The notes beneath the pieces are model-generated. The model was not told the DNA's origin. It was given only the letters and a program-made list of their open reading frames with translations, and did not search any database. Positions 8,975 through 17,128 of a stretch of 64,000 nucleotides of DNA are shown here, in pieces; within the stretch, counting starts at the first letter, position 1, and each line of letters begins with the position of its first letter. Both the position numbers and the translations under genes were made by a program. Source of the DNA: Tsuneonella sp. CC-YZS046. Lineage in GTDB: Bacteria > Pseudomonadota > Alphaproteobacteria > Sphingomonadales > Sphingomonadaceae. The stretch lies in contig NZ_CP141590.1 of NCBI RefSeq assembly GCF_035581365.1, positions 868,001-932,000 on the forward strand. Direction: 5' to 3'.

Positions 8975-9451
8975 ATGCAGCGCCAACTGGTCGAACGGGA
9001 ACTGACGGCGGAAGGCCCGCGCCGGTGCGGAAAACCTGGCCGCCGCGCCCGCAGGGTGACGGTCAATCTGGCCGAATCGCCCCTGTCCTGGCTCCATGCG
9101 CGCGGGCATATCGACCGTCGCCTGTTCGATGCGGGGGAACGGCTGCGCATGGATTACGAGCGGGCGCAGCTTTCACCCGCCATCACCATGCGCTGGGATG
9201 CGGTGCGGGTGGATGGGGGCGGGGCCGACAGCGGCTTGACGCCGGGCGAGCGCCAGCTTGCGGCGAAGATCAGGTTCGACGGCGCGATGGCCGAGGCGGG
9301 CAAGGGATTGAACGACATTCTGTGGCGCGTGGTCTGCGCGGGCGATCCCCTGCCCGAAGCGGAACGCTCGCTCGCCTGGCCCGCGCGCAGCGGCAAGCTC
9401 GTGCTCAGGCTGGCGCTGGAGCGGGTAGCGGAATTCTACCGGATTTCCTGA
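8975..9451 (+). CDS. DUF6456 domain-containing protein
   Basis: A 158-aa protein with a basic N-terminal third (PRRCGKPGRRARRVTVNLA) and the alphaproteobacterial DUF6456 pattern behind it: SPLSWLHARGHID, FDAGERLRMDYERAQL, then GLNDILWRVVCAGDPL and a C-terminal LRLALERVAEFY helix. A GAGGAGA Shine-Dalgarno at 8963-8969 fixes the ATG at 8975. The function is not known; similarly built alphaproteobacterial proteins are thought to bind DNA. It is divergent from the XRE regulator, with which it shares the operator-like repeat. Confidence 0.78.
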   Translation: MQRQLVERELTAEGPRRCGKPGRRARRVTVNLAESPLSWLHARGHIDRRLFDAGERLRMDYERAQLSPAITMRWDAVRVDGGGADSGLTPGERQLAAKIRFDGAMAEAGKGLNDILWRVVCAGDPLPEAERSLAWPARSGKLVLRLALERVAEFYRIS

Positions 9452-9483
9452 CCCGTGCGGGGAGCGGCCGATGCCTGAGGCGT

Positions 9484-11271
9484 TCAGCCTTCCACCTGCT
9501 CCGCCAGTTCCAGCCAGCGCTCCTCCGCCGTTTCCTTTTCCTCGCGCAGCTTTTCCAGCGAAGAGGTGAGCTGCGCGAATTTCTGCGGGTCCCGGGCATA
9601 GAGGTCCGGGTCGGAAAGCGTTTGTTCGCCATGCGAGATCATGTCTTCCAGCTCTTCGATCCGCTGCGGCAGCAGATCGTAGTCGCGCTGATCCTTGTAG
9701 CTCAGCTTTGCCTTCCTGGGCGGGGGCGGGGGAGCGGCTGGCGTCGGACTTTCCTTCTCCGCCGCCTTTCTGACCGGCGCGACGCGGCTCTTTCGCTTCG
9801 TTTCCCAATCCGCATAGCCGCCCGCGACGATGTCGACCTTGCCCGAGCCGTCGAGGCCGAGCGTCACCGTGACCGTGCGATCGAGGAAATCACGGTCGTG
9901 GCTGACGATCAGCACCGTGCCGTCGTAATCCGCGATCACTTCCTGCAGCAGGTCCAGCGTTTCGAGGTCGAGATCGTTGGTCGGCTCGTCCAGCACCAGC
10001 AGGTTCGACTTGCGGGCGAACTCCCGCGCCAGCAGCAGGCGGGAGCGCTCGCCGCCGGAAAGGATGCCGACCTTGGTGTCGACGATGCCGGGATCGAACA
10101 GGAATTCCTTGAGATAGCCCTGCACATGCTTGCGGTGGCCGCGCACGTCGATCCAGTCCCCGCCCTCGGCCAGCACGTCGCGCACGCGCTTGTCGGGAGA
10201 GAGCAGGCTGCGCTGCTGGTCGATCATCACTCCATGCAGGGTTTTCGCCAGCGTCACGCTGCCTTCGTCCGGCTGGATCTCGCCCGTGAGGAGCTTGAGC
10301 AGGGTGGTCTTGCCCGCGCCATTGGCGCCGACCACGCCGATCCGGTCGCCGCGCTGTATCCGCAGGGTGAAATCCCTGATGATCGCGCGATCGCCGAAGC
10401 GTTTGGTCACGTGCTCTGCCACGATCACCGACTTGGTTCTCACATCGTCGGTCGCGAGCTTGAGCTTGGCCGAGCCGCCCGGCGTCAGCATCGCCGCGCG
10501 CTGCGCCCGCATCAGATGGAGCTTTTCCAGCCGGCCCTGGTTGCGCTTGCGGCGGGCGGTGACGCCGCGTTCCAGCCAGTGCGCCTCCAGCTTCAGCTTG
10601 GCGTCGAGCTTCTCGGCCGCGCGGGCTTCCTCGGCATAGACCTGTTCTTCCCAGGCTTCGTAGCCGCCGAAGCCGACTTCCTTGCGCCGCAGGGTGCCTC
10701 GGTCGAGCCACAGGGTCGCCCGCGTCAGCCGGGTCAGGAAGGTGCGGTCATGGCTGATGACCACGAAGGCGCCGGTGTAGCGGTTGAGCCAGCTTTCGAG
10801 CCAGTCGATCGCGGCGAGGTCGAGATGGTTGGTCGGCTCGTCCAGCAGCAGCAGGTCGGGCTCGGACGCCAGCGCCCGGGCCAGCGCGGCCCGCCGCCGT
10901 TCGCCGCCCGAAGCACTCTCGGCCGGGCGGCTCATGTCGATGCCCAGCTGCCCGGCGATCGCCTCCACCTCGTGCCGGGGCGGGGCGTCCGGCCCATCCA
11001 GCGCGAAATCCATCAGCGTGGCGAAGCCGGTGAAGAAGGGGTCCTGCTCCAGCATCACCACCCGGGTTCCGGGCTGGATCGAGCGCTTGCCCTTGTCCGC
11101 CTCGATCCGGTCGTCGATCAGCTTGAGCAGGGTGGTCTTGCCCGCGCCATTGCGGCCGATCAGCGCGAGCCGGTCGCGCGGGCCGATATGCAGGTCCAGG
11201 TCGCGGAACAGCCATCCCGCCCCCTGAATCAGTCCCAGTTCTTCCCAGCTCAAGATCGGTGCGGCAGCCAT
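9484..11271 (-). CDS. ABC-F family ATP-binding protein
   Basis: A 595-aa protein with two tandem ABC ATPase domains and no membrane segments. The first Walker A, GRNGAGKT, is at residues 39-46 and a second, GANGAGKT, lies in the second half; both have SGGE signatures and DEPTNHLD or DEPTNDLD Walker B/D-loops, the ABC-F hallmark. The C-terminal ~85 residues form a charged coiled coil (RIEELEDMISHGEQ), as in Uup-like members. ABC-F proteins act on the ribosome rather than in transport. The ATG at 11271 begins the conserved domain; the frame continues open upstream through a tandem-repeat array that starts 15 nt away. Confidence 0.92.
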   Translation of the reverse strand: MAAAPILSWEELGLIQGAGWLFRDLDLHIGPRDRLALIGRNGAGKTTLLKLIDDRIEADKGKRSIQPGTRVVMLEQDPFFTGFATLMDFALDGPDAPPRHEVEAIAGQLGIDMSRPAESASGGERRRAALARALASEPDLLLLDEPTNHLDLAAIDWLESWLNRYTGAFVVISHDRTFLTRLTRATLWLDRGTLRRKEVGFGGYEAWEEQVYAEEARAAEKLDAKLKLEAHWLERGVTARRKRNQGRLEKLHLMRAQRAAMLTPGGSAKLKLATDDVRTKSVIVAEHVTKRFGDRAIIRDFTLRIQRGDRIGVVGANGAGKTTLLKLLTGEIQPDEGSVTLAKTLHGVMIDQQRSLLSPDKRVRDVLAEGGDWIDVRGHRKHVQGYLKEFLFDPGIVDTKVGILSGGERSRLLLAREFARKSNLLVLDEPTNDLDLETLDLLQEVIADYDGTVLIVSHDRDFLDRTVTVTLGLDGSGKVDIVAGGYADWETKRKSRVAPVRKAAEKESPTPAAPPPPPRKAKLSYKDQRDYDLLPQRIEELEDMISHGEQTLSDPDLYARDPQKFAQLTSSLEKLREEKETAEERWLELAEQVEG

Positions 11272-11286
11272 GGCGGGGGCCTTAGA

Positions 11287-11569
11287 GCATCGCGCAAAAA
11301 AGTGGGAACCGGTTTTTTGCAATAGCGATGCGATAAGAGGGACAGGCATCGCGCAAAAAAGTGGGAACCGGTTTTTTGCAATAGCGATGCGATAAGAGGG
11401 ACAGGCATCGCGCAAAAAAGTGGGAACCGGTTTTTTGCAATAGCGATGCGATAAGAGGGACAGGCATCGCGCAAAAAAGTGGGAACCGGTTTTTTGCAAT
11501 AGCGATGCGATAAGAGGGACAGGCATCGCGCAAAAAAGTGGGAACCGGTTTTTTGCAATAGCGATGCGA
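11287..11569. repeat. Five tandem copies of a 59-bp palindromic element
   Basis: Four complete 59-bp units begin at 11287, 11346, 11405 and 11464, and a fifth, 47-bp unit begins at 11523. The units appear identical. Each contains an interrupted palindrome: outer arms GCATCGC and GCGATGC, inner arms GCAAAAAA and TTTTTTGC, around GTGGGAACCGG. This resembles the dispersed intergenic palindromes of alphaproteobacteria with an AAAAGTGGAAACCGGTTTT core, here in tandem. The array sits in the gap between the ABC-F gene and the divergent SIMPL-domain gene. Read toward ABC-F the unit has no stop codon in any frame. Confidence 0.93.
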
Positions 11570-11679
11570 ATCCCATGTTATGTGTCCGTCAACCATCCAG
11601 CGCCGGAACCACACCGTTCACCGATGCGTAATATGGGCTGGCGCACCCATCCGCGTGCCAAATCTTGGGAGAACCCGAT

Positions 11680-12399
11680 ATGATCCGTTATGCCTTGCCG
11701 CTGGTTGCCGTATCGGCGCTGGCCTCACCCGCCCTTGCCGCCGATGTCCAGATCCAGGCCACCGGCCCGGTGGTCGAGCTGACGGTCAATGAGACGGTCA
11801 AGGCCCGCCCGGACATCGCGACGGTCGGGGCTGGCGTCACCAGCCGCGCGCCTACCGCGGTCGCCGCCATGCAGGAGAATGCCAAGGCGATGGATGCGGT
11901 CGTCGCCAAGATCAAGGCCCTGGGCATCGCCAAGGACGATATCCAGACTACCGGCATCAATCTCTATGCGCAATATGATTACAACCAGGCGACGCAGAGG
12001 CAGGTGTTCCGGGGCTATCAGGCCTCGAACCAGGTCAGCGTGATCCTGCGCAAGATCGACGATACCGGCAAGGTTCTGGACGCCCTTGTCGCGGCCGGCG
12101 CCACCGATCTCAACGGGCCGAACTTCTCGATCGACGACGACACCGAGGCCAAGGCCCAGGCGCGCAAGACGGCGATGGAACGAGCCCGCAATCAGGCCAT
12201 GGAATATGCCCGGATGGCGGGTTATTCCGGCGTCAGGCTGCTGGAGATCAACGAGGCGATCAGCGGCCAGACGCCGATGCCGATGGTCCGCAAGGCCTAT
12301 GACGCAATCCAGACGACCGCCGCCGCCGCGCCGCCGGTGGAGCCGGGCCTGGTGGGCACCGGGGTGACCGTCACGGTGAAGTATGAACTCACCCGCTGA
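11680..12399 (+). CDS. Secreted SIMPL-domain (DUF541) protein
   Basis: A 239-aa protein with a Sec signal peptide (MIRYALPLVAVSALASPALA, cleavage after about residue 20), so it is periplasmic or outer-membrane-associated. The mature part matches the SIMPL/DUF541 family: VNETVKARPDIATVGAGVTS, a helix rich in alanine and lysine, YQASNQVSV and the C-terminal TVTVKYEL strand. Bacterial relatives (BP26, YggE) are linked to oxidative-stress tolerance or oligomeric channel-like assemblies, but no reaction is known. A GGGAGA Shine-Dalgarno 7 nt before 11680 decides the start over a TTG at 11665. Confidence 0.88.
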   Translation: MIRYALPLVAVSALASPALAADVQIQATGPVVELTVNETVKARPDIATVGAGVTSRAPTAVAAMQENAKAMDAVVAKIKALGIAKDDIQTTGINLYAQYDYNQATQRQVFRGYQASNQVSVILRKIDDTGKVLDALVAAGATDLNGPNFSIDDDTEAKAQARKTAMERARNQAMEYARMAGYSGVRLLEINEAISGQTPMPMVRKAYDAIQTTAAAAPPVEPGLVGTGVTVTVKYELTR

Positions 12400-12467
12400 G
12401 GCTTAACGGCGCTTCCCGCGCTTATTCACACCTTGTTCAAGGCGTGGCGATTAGGCAAAAGGCCATC

Positions 12468-12779
12468 ATGCGCAAGCGACTAGCTTCTCTTCCGATGGCC
12501 CTTGCCGCCGTCCTGGCCGTCAGCGTGGCGGGCGCTCCGGCGCTCGCCCAGTCGCGGGACGACCAGGGCCAGGTCCGCAGGGAAATGAAGGCCGGAAACG
12601 TCCAGTCCCTGCGGGAGATCGAGGGCAGGATTCTGCCGCAAATGAGGGGGATGCAGTATCTCGGCCCGGAATACGACGCGGCCGCGATGGCCTATCGCCT
12701 GAAGTTCATTCACGATGGCCGCGTCATGTTCGTCGATGTGGATGCGCGCTCCGGAAGGGTGATGCGACGGTCAAGATAG
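12468..12779 (+). CDS. Secreted PepSY-domain protein
   Basis: A 103-aa protein with a signal peptide (SLPMALAAVLAVSVAG, cleavage near APALAQ, residues ~26-28) and one PepSY-like domain ending in MFVDVDARSGRVMRRSR, the typical strand-turn of this fold. PepSY proteins are periplasmic and are often encoded beside PhoP/PhoQ-type two-component systems, as here: the response regulator starts 85 nt downstream. AAAAGG 5 nt before the ATG supports the start. A sensory or protease-modulating role is suggested by the neighbours, not shown. Confidence 0.8.
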   Translation: MRKRLASLPMALAAVLAVSVAGAPALAQSRDDQGQVRREMKAGNVQSLREIEGRILPQMRGMQYLGPEYDAAAMAYRLKFIHDGRVMFVDVDARSGRVMRRSR

Positions 12780-12864
12780 TCTTGCGGGACCCATGCAGCC
12801 GCTTGACGCGTTCCTGTCTAGTGCCCAATTTCATTCCAACGCGCAGCATTAGGGGACATGAGGA

Positions 12865-13542
12865 ATGCGCATCCTGATCGTCGAGGACGAACCTACCCTC
12901 GGCCAGCAATTGAAATCCACGCTGGAACAGACCGGCTATGCCGTCGATCTTTCCGTCGATGGGGAGGACGGCCATTTCCTCGGCTCGACCGAGGATTACG
13001 ATGCCGTGATCCTCGACCTTGGCCTTCCGGTGATGGACGGGCTGACCGTGCTCGGCAAGTGGCGCAGGGAAGGCCGCGATTTCCCGGTTCTGGTGCTCAC
13101 CGCGCGCGACAGCTGGTCGGACAAGGTGGCCGGGCTGGATGCGGGGGCCGATGATTACCTGGCCAAGCCGTTCCAGACCGAAGAACTGATCGCCCGGCTC
13201 CGCGCGCTGATTCGCCGCGCTTCCGGCAATACCTCGTCCGAGCTTACCGCCGGCGACGTGAGGCTGGACACCCGCTCCGGCCGCGTCACTCTGGCCGGGG
13301 AGCCGGTCAAGCTGACGGCGCAGGAATACAAGCTGCTGTCCTACCTCATGCATCACAAGGGCAAGGTGGTCAGCCGCACGGAGCTTATCGAGCATATCTA
13401 CGACCAGGATTTCGACCGCGATTCGAACACGATCGAAGTTTTCGTCACCCGCATCCGCAAGAAGCTCGGGGCGGATGTGATCACGACCATCCGTGGCCTC
13501 GGTTACAGCCTCGACGACCCCGCCGACGCTCCGCGCGGATGA
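12865..13542 (+). CDS. OmpR/PhoB-type response regulator
   Basis: A 225-aa two-domain regulator. The receiver has the acidic pocket E7-D8, phospho-acceptor D51 (VILDLGLPVMDG), T79 (VLTARD) and K101 (LAKPF). Residues ~125-220 are a winged-helix OmpR domain (LTAQEYKLLSYLMHH, SNTIEVFVTRIRKKLG, TIRGLGYSL). It resembles the PhoP/QseB branch. The kinase start lies 7 nt past its stop, and a PepSY gene precedes it. Regulon and signal are unknown. Confidence 0.94.
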   Translation: MRILIVEDEPTLGQQLKSTLEQTGYAVDLSVDGEDGHFLGSTEDYDAVILDLGLPVMDGLTVLGKWRREGRDFPVLVLTARDSWSDKVAGLDAGADDYLAKPFQTEELIARLRALIRRASGNTSSELTAGDVRLDTRSGRVTLAGEPVKLTAQEYKLLSYLMHHKGKVVSRTELIEHIYDQDFDRDSNTIEVFVTRIRKKLGADVITTIRGLGYSLDDPADAPRG

Positions 13543-13549
13543 GGCGGCG

Positions 13550-14953
13550 ATGACCTCCCCCAGCGCAGGTCAGGAATTGCCTGCGCCGGCGGGGCAGGAG
13601 GTGGAAACCGCTCCGCATACCGGAAGCATCTCGCGGCGCATGATGCTGATCGCCGCGGGGTGGATCGGCATCCTGCTGCTGGTCGGCGGGATCGCGCTCG
13701 ACCGCACATTGACGGGCCTGATCGAGAAGAATTTCGACGAGCAGCTCGAATATATGCTCACCGCCATGATCGGCGCGGCGGAGATCGGGCCGGACGGCGA
13801 GGTGTTCTTCAACCGTCCGTTGGGCGACCAGCGGTTCCTCGAGCCGAACAGCGGCCTTTACTGGCAGATCACCGGCAAGGGGCATGAGGACTTCCCCTCC
13901 CGCTCGCTGTGGGATCGGAGCCTGAAGCTGCAGGGCAAGCATTTCGGCAGCGACGCCCAAATCTATGACAGCAACCAGTTCGCCGATGAGCCTCTGCGGA
14001 TGATCGAGCAATCCATCATCCTTCCGGGCAGCGATACCCAATGGTGGTTCACGGTCGCGGCCAGCCGCGGGGAGCTTAATTCGCAGGTCGCGCGGGTGCG
14101 TTCCATCCTCGTATGGAGCTTCGCCGTGCTGGGGATCGGCCTGTTCCTGCTGGTTGTCCTGCAGATATGGTATGGCCTCGGCCCGTTGCGGCGCGTCCGC
14201 CTCGCCATTCAGCGGATGCGAACCACCGGCACCGATCGGGTGATGGAGCCTTTGCCGCTCGAGATTCAGCCGATGGTCGAGGAACTCAACGCCTTGCTCG
14301 CCCATTCGGAGCGGCAGGCCGCCGAAGCGCGCACGCACGCGGGCAATCTCGCCCATGCGCTGAAGACCCCGCTCACCGTCGTGACGAATGCGGCGAATAC
14401 CGGGGCGCCGGATCTGGCCGCGACGGTCCTGCGGGAAAGCAAGGTGATGCGCCGCCAGATCGACCACCATCTGGCCCGGGCGAGGGCCGTGGGCCGGCGC
14501 GCGATCGGCCATGCCCGCACCCCGGTCTGGGAAAGCGCGGAAGGCGTCTATCGCGCCATGGGCCGTCTCTATCCCGAGGTCCGGTTCGATCTCGACGGGA
14601 ACAAGGAGGCGATGGTGGCCATCGAACGGCAGGATCTCGACGAGATCCTGGGCAACCTCGTCGAGAATGCCGCGAAATATGGCGGCGGCAGCGTGTTCAT
14701 GACGGTCGATGTCGATCCCGATGCGGCTGCCTGCGAGATCTGGGTGGAGGATGACGGGCCGGGGATTCCCGTCGGCGAAAGGACGCGCATTTTCGATCGC
14801 GGTGCGCGGCTGGACACCGGCAAGCCCGGCACTGGCCTCGGCCTCGCCATCGTGCGCGACGTGGCGGAAATCTACGGCGGCTCGGTGGGGCTGACGCAAA
14901 GCCCGGACCTGGGCGGGCTGCTGGTCAAGCTCTCCCTCCCGCGCTCGGGCTAG
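13550..14953 (+). CDS. Sensor histidine kinase, PhoQ-like
   Basis: A 467-aa membrane kinase. A first helix spans about residues 31-50, a periplasmic sensor region of ~130 residues follows, a second helix lies near 190-210, then HAMP and HisKA segments with the phospho-acceptor His at residue 269 (AHALKTPL, the PhoQ-type H-box) and an HATPase with N-box NLVENAAKYG, G1 DDGPGIP and G2 GTGLGLAIV. It pairs with the response regulator just upstream. GAGG 5 nt before 13550 supports the start. The coding sequence is intact to the stop at 14953, immediately before an abrupt drop in GC content. Confidence 0.93.
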   Translation: MTSPSAGQELPAPAGQEVETAPHTGSISRRMMLIAAGWIGILLLVGGIALDRTLTGLIEKNFDEQLEYMLTAMIGAAEIGPDGEVFFNRPLGDQRFLEPNSGLYWQITGKGHEDFPSRSLWDRSLKLQGKHFGSDAQIYDSNQFADEPLRMIEQSIILPGSDTQWWFTVAASRGELNSQVARVRSILVWSFAVLGIGLFLLVVLQIWYGLGPLRRVRLAIQRMRTTGTDRVMEPLPLEIQPMVEELNALLAHSERQAAEARTHAGNLAHALKTPLTVVTNAANTGAPDLAATVLRESKVMRRQIDHHLARARAVGRRAIGHARTPVWESAEGVYRAMGRLYPEVRFDLDGNKEAMVAIERQDLDEILGNLVENAAKYGGGSVFMTVDVDPDAAACEIWVEDDGPGIPVGERTRIFDRGARLDTGKPGTGLGLAIVRDVAEIYGGSVGLTQSPDLGGLLVKLSLPRSG

Positions 14954-14958
14954 AATGA

Positions 14959-16074
14959 TTGCAAGAAAAAACAGAAAATGTCATCAGAATGTATGAGAAA
15001 GTTGTGTATTATGATCCTGCCAATCCATGGGATTGGGATATTCTTTCAAGTCTTTATAATGATATCGGAAATATGTCAAAGGCGCGCGATGCAGCGCTGC
15101 GGATAAAGAAAATCGCACAGAATGATTCGGAGCATCTAATGGCGGCAAGTGTGCTCGGCAGAGTTCAAATGGATGATGACGATCTGGCTGGTGCGGCAGA
15201 GAGTTATCGTCAATCTCTTACTATAACTGAGCGCTTGGCCAGAGCCAATCCGAAGGACGTGATGCTGCGGCGCAAATTAGCTCATTTGGAGGGCAGTGAG
15301 CAATTAATAAATATAATGGAGCGCTCGGCAAAAGGTGAGGATGTACAAGAACAATTGACTGTAGCCCTAGGGCACTTTCGTCAATATCTAACTTTAACAG
15401 AACGATTAATTAGAGGTGACCCCAATAATGCCAAGCTGCAGGAGGATATGTCTGGTATCTTCATGGTCATTGGTTCCATACAGGCGATGCAGGCGAATAT
15501 AACTGGCGCGACAGAGAGCTATCGTCAATCTCTCACTATAACTGAGCGCTTGGCTAAGGAAAATCCGGACGATCTAAGGCTGCAACATCTTTTGTCGACT
15601 AGCCTGGATATTTTCGGCCATATTCAAATGGTGCAGGGAGATCCAGTTGGCGCACTGGATAGCTACAGTCGATCCTTGGCTACCACCGAACTCTTGGTGA
15701 AGGGTTCTTCAAACGACGTTATGCTGCAAAGCCGCTTGTCGGCCAGCTTTGGCTATATCGGCAATGCGCAAATGGCTCAAGGCGACCTCACAAGCGCGAT
15801 TGAACGCTATCATCAATCTTTGACCATTGCCGAGAATTTAGCTCGAAGCGATCCGGGCAATGCTGAACTGCAATATGATGTAGCTACATCATATCAAAGG
15901 CTTGCTGACGCCGGAGTCCCTGGCTTCACTTGGGAGCGAGTAAGATTGCATCTTCAAGCAATGAAGAATCAGGGCATATTCAAACCCTCCTATGAAGACT
16001 TTCTAGCGGAAGCAGCCGAGAATGCGGCGCGAGAACAAGGCACGCCTTCAGTTTTAGACAATCAGCAACCATGA
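14959..16074 (+). CDS. AT-rich tetratricopeptide-repeat protein, possibly truncated at the N-terminus
   Basis: A 371-aa soluble all-helical protein with at least five TPR-like units. The motif AAESYRQSLTITERLA recurs at about residues 78, 190, 235 and 283 with small changes, each followed by an NP.D...L linker. Such arrays usually form the C-terminal part of TIR- or caspase-linked bacterial proteins. The only early start is a TTG directly after an in-frame stop (14956-14958), 6 nt past the kinase stop; the next is ATG 14989. The sequence near 15001 is about 35% GC against about 72% just upstream, suggesting foreign origin. It overlaps the TIR gene by ATGA, so the two are co-translated. Function unknown. 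Confidence 0.8.
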   Translation: MQEKTENVIRMYEKVVYYDPANPWDWDILSSLYNDIGNMSKARDAALRIKKIAQNDSEHLMAASVLGRVQMDDDDLAGAAESYRQSLTITERLARANPKDVMLRRKLAHLEGSEQLINIMERSAKGEDVQEQLTVALGHFRQYLTLTERLIRGDPNNAKLQEDMSGIFMVIGSIQAMQANITGATESYRQSLTITERLAKENPDDLRLQHLLSTSLDIFGHIQMVQGDPVGALDSYSRSLATTELLVKGSSNDVMLQSRLSASFGYIGNAQMAQGDLTSAIERYHQSLTIAENLARSDPGNAELQYDVATSYQRLADAGVPGFTWERVRLHLQAMKNQGIFKPSYEDFLAEAAENAAREQGTPSVLDNQQP

Positions 16075-17072
16075 GCCAGGTCCTTCTCCTCTCGCTCGAT
16101 GTCGATGCGGCGCGAACCGAAGTCATACTCGAAGCGCTGGTGGAGGCCGGGATCGATACGTGGTGGCAGCAGTTGCCCGCTGGTGGAGGGGGCCTGCCAC
16201 CCAATAATATAGGGCAACGTGTGGCCGAAGCACGCTGCGTCATTCTGATCTGGAGCAAGGCGAGCGTCGGCAGCGATGCAACCTTGTTTCATGACATAGC
16301 GAAATCGAGCTTGCAGGCAGGCAATGCGATCTGCGTGCGTATCGACGACCCCTTGCCGCCGCCGGAAATGGCGGGCTGCACACTCTACGACATGCGTGGT
16401 TGGCGCTCAAAACCGGCTGGCTGGCGCAAATGGTTCGGGGGCAATCTGTATATGCGCGATCTCGTGAGCGGCGCACGCTACAAGATTGCAGGGAAGGACC
16501 CACCGCCTGCCAGCGCACCACGGACCATGCTGATCCGGCAGACGCTTGCGGTAGTCCCGGCAATTGGCACAGTGATATACCTCATTCCCGCAGCTATTGG
16601 ATTGTGGAACGACTTGGGGATGGCCAACCGGCCCAGCGCGGAAGAACAAGCCACTTGGGACAAGGTGGAGACGGGTTCCTGCAATTCGCTGCGCCGGTTT
16701 CTGGTAAATTATCCAGGTGGGCATTATGCCGCTCAGGCACAGGCGCGGCTGGATGGTCGAACCCAGGAGACGCAAACCAGCTGGGAGCCTGCGGAACGGC
16801 GCATGCCGGTCTATGTCGCGGCTAATCTGGCGAAACCATCCGCTCATAAACCTGCCGCCGCTTCCATTGCCCAAGGCAATGCCCTGGCCAAGGCCGAGGA
16901 AACATGCACGGGCTTGGCTGAGGCTGGTAATGCGAAATTGTTGGGCGTTGATGTAGGCGTAGGAAGTGAGCAGTGCACCGTCACCGATGGAGGATATGTC
17001 TGCTCCTTTGATGGTCATGCGATCTGCAAACTGAGCGAACCCAGAGATGTGACCGTAGAGCGCTGTAGTTGA
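16071..17072 (+). CDS. TIR-like domain membrane protein
   Basis: A 333-aa protein. Residues 1-111 fit a bacterial TIR_2-type domain: LLLSLDVDAARTEVILEAL, GIDTWWQQ, RVAEARCVILIWSKASVGS and a TLYDMRGW end. In active TIR NADases a glutamate follows the SxxSxW-like segment; here the region reads SVGSDATLFHDIAKS, with His74-Asp75 where the glutamate is expected, so hydrolase activity is doubtful. A hydrophobic helix lies at ~154-178, then an EEQATWDKVETGSC...LVNYPGGHYAAQAQA module found in similar sensory proteins, and a C-terminal cysteine-containing region. The start overlaps the TPR stop. A role in signalling or defence is inference. Confidence 0.72.
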   Translation: MSQVLLLSLDVDAARTEVILEALVEAGIDTWWQQLPAGGGGLPPNNIGQRVAEARCVILIWSKASVGSDATLFHDIAKSSLQAGNAICVRIDDPLPPPEMAGCTLYDMRGWRSKPAGWRKWFGGNLYMRDLVSGARYKIAGKDPPPASAPRTMLIRQTLAVVPAIGTVIYLIPAAIGLWNDLGMANRPSAEEQATWDKVETGSCNSLRRFLVNYPGGHYAAQAQARLDGRTQETQTSWEPAERRMPVYVAANLAKPSAHKPAAASIAQGNALAKAEETCTGLAEAGNAKLLGVDVGVGSEQCTVTDGGYVCSFDGHAICKLSEPRDVTVERCS

Positions 17073-17080
17073 TCCTGAGC

Positions 17081-17097
17081 GGCTGGCTTGGCCAGCC
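17081..17097. terminator. Hairpin after the TIR gene
   Basis: GGCTGGC-TTG-GCCAGCC is a perfect 7-bp inverted repeat 8 nt past the TIR gene stop, followed by GAAGGGCCGGGATGACG rather than a T-run. It may mark the transcript end or be a remnant of a dispersed sphingomonad intergenic repeat (GGGATGACG tail). Confidence 0.4.
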
Positions 17098-17128
17098 GAA
17101 GGGCCGGGATGACGAGAACGCTAAAACG

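Noticed and set aside
8245-11325. 1026-codon plus-strand frame opposite the XRE and ABC-F genes
   Set aside because: It runs antisense to conserved domains and through the repeat array; no family similarity.
11287-11569. CRISPR array
   Set aside because: Repeats are 59 bp, directly abutting and without variable spacers; no cas genes are present.
11250-11614. Long minus-strand reading frames encoding repeated LLQKTGSHFFARC-type peptides
   Set aside because: They are translations of the 59-bp palindromic array, which simply lacks stop codons on that strand; there is no gene-like sequence or ribosome site.
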